This document shows, one piece after another, positions 38,711 to 39,163 of a stretch of DNA of 39,163 nt. The stretch spans positions 1 through 39,163 of the forward strand of contig NZ_WNKU01000031.1 of assembly GCF_009720735.1 (NCBI RefSeq). Reading direction: 5' to 3'. The stretch comes from Heliobacterium mobile (lineage in GTDB: Bacteria; Bacillota; Desulfitobacteriia; Heliobacteriales; Heliobacteriaceae). Every line of letters begins with the position of its first letter. Positions within the stretch are counted from its first letter, which is position 1. The translations under genes were made by a program, and so were the position numbers. Under the pieces are notes generated by a model. The model searched no databases. It was not told the origin of the DNA and saw only the letters and a list, made by a program, of their open reading frames with translations.

Positions 38711-39117
38711 TTGGGCAAACTAGAATTCGACTATAATTCGAATCGAGGGAACTACTTGGACAACTTTGAGATAATTCAACAGACAAGAGAAACACTCGGA
38801 CAATTAGTGATTAGTAGGTATCTTTCTAATGAATTATTTTCTTTCAATCGGTGGTTTTTATTAGCGATATTAGTCGGGACCTACGTCGTTTGGTGGAAAC
38901 TCATAGACAAAAAACGGCTTATGGAACTCCTTTTATTTGGCTCTTTTGTAGCGGTATCAGTCACATTCGTGGAAAGTTTCGGTACAACCGTAGGCCTATG
39001 GGGTACAAATATAAGCTCGTTCCTGTAGTTCCTTCACTGTTCCCTTTCGACTAAACGCTGATTCCTATCATCTACTTACTTACTTACTCAAGTTTCGCAG
39101 TAAGAAAAATGACATAA
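38711..39117 (+). pseudogene. CBO0543-family membrane protein, frameshifted
   Basis: The first frame (TTG at 38711) gives a charged N-terminal helix, then LFSFNRWFLLAILVGTYVVW, WKLIDKKRLMELLLFGSF and a second helix ending VESFGTTVGLW. This matches the CBO0543 family of small Firmicutes membrane proteins. Near 39000, in TGGGG, the family sequence jumps frame and continues GYKYKLVPVVPSLFPFD, meets a TAA at 39052, and then continues TLIPIIYLLTYSSFAVRKMT in that same frame. One frameshift and one in-frame stop therefore disrupt it. There is no clear ribosome binding site. Its function when intact is unknown. Confidence 0.7.
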
Positions 39118-39163
39118 AGCCTTGATTTTTCAGGGATAAAGGCGAAAAACATCCTCTGATTCG

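Overview
The window looks like a chromosomal segment of an endospore-forming member of the Firmicutes, most likely class Clostridia. Evidence for this is the YunB, YheC/YheD and YjcZ-like sporulation genes, AGGAGG-type ribosome binding sites, many TTG and GTG starts, a c-di-AMP riboswitch and numerous U-tailed terminators. A heliobacterial or related anaerobic lineage is possible, but that is inference only. The left edge lies just inside a 16S rRNA gene on the minus strand.

Layout. 1-1900: the 5' end of 16S rRNA with two tandem promoters, then yunB, then three tiny hydrophilic proteins, all on the minus strand. 1900-6600: tyrS (minus) divergent from a class A penicillin-binding protein (plus), then a convergent methyltransferase. 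6700-10750: a soluble PAS-rich hybrid histidine kinase followed by a membrane-anchored polysaccharide deacetylase. 10800-14110: zinc-ribbon, ferredoxin and membrane-protein genes of mostly unknown role. 14200-17300: cell-wall and spore genes on the minus strand: a LysM-G5-M23 endopeptidase, a secreted NlpC/P60 hydrolase behind a c-di-AMP riboswitch, and a YheC/YheD ATP-grasp protein. 17400-19840: panD, a GlcD-type FAD oxidase and two YjcZ-like micropeptides. 20000-22830: a second hybrid kinase, paralogous to the first. 22900-29420 (minus): a four-cysteine protein, a VCBS-like protein, mutS2 and a double-U32 protein. 29690-32100: cydAB.

32200-35720 is the most interesting stretch. It holds three small proteins sharing an otherwise uncharacterised helical signature, a fourth small protein and a GT2-TPR glycosyltransferase. 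On the opposite strand is a small ORF preceded by a very good forespore (SigG/SigF-type) promoter. I infer a spore-surface or spore-envelope glycoprotein locus. 35850-39163 is a decayed region: two opposing tyrosine-recombinase relics, an IS3 transposase fragment fused to a broken IS110 transposase, a 64-codon orphan gene with a SigK-like promoter, and a frameshifted CBO0543-type membrane protein.

Several genes fit one theme, spore and cell-envelope construction: yunB, yheC, the YjcZ-like pair, the deacetylase, the penicillin-binding protein, M23, NlpC and the 32-36 kb cluster. Short matches to sporulation sigma-factor promoters occur in front of several of them. The two orphan hybrid kinases could feed a sporulation phosphorelay, but nothing in the sequence proves this.
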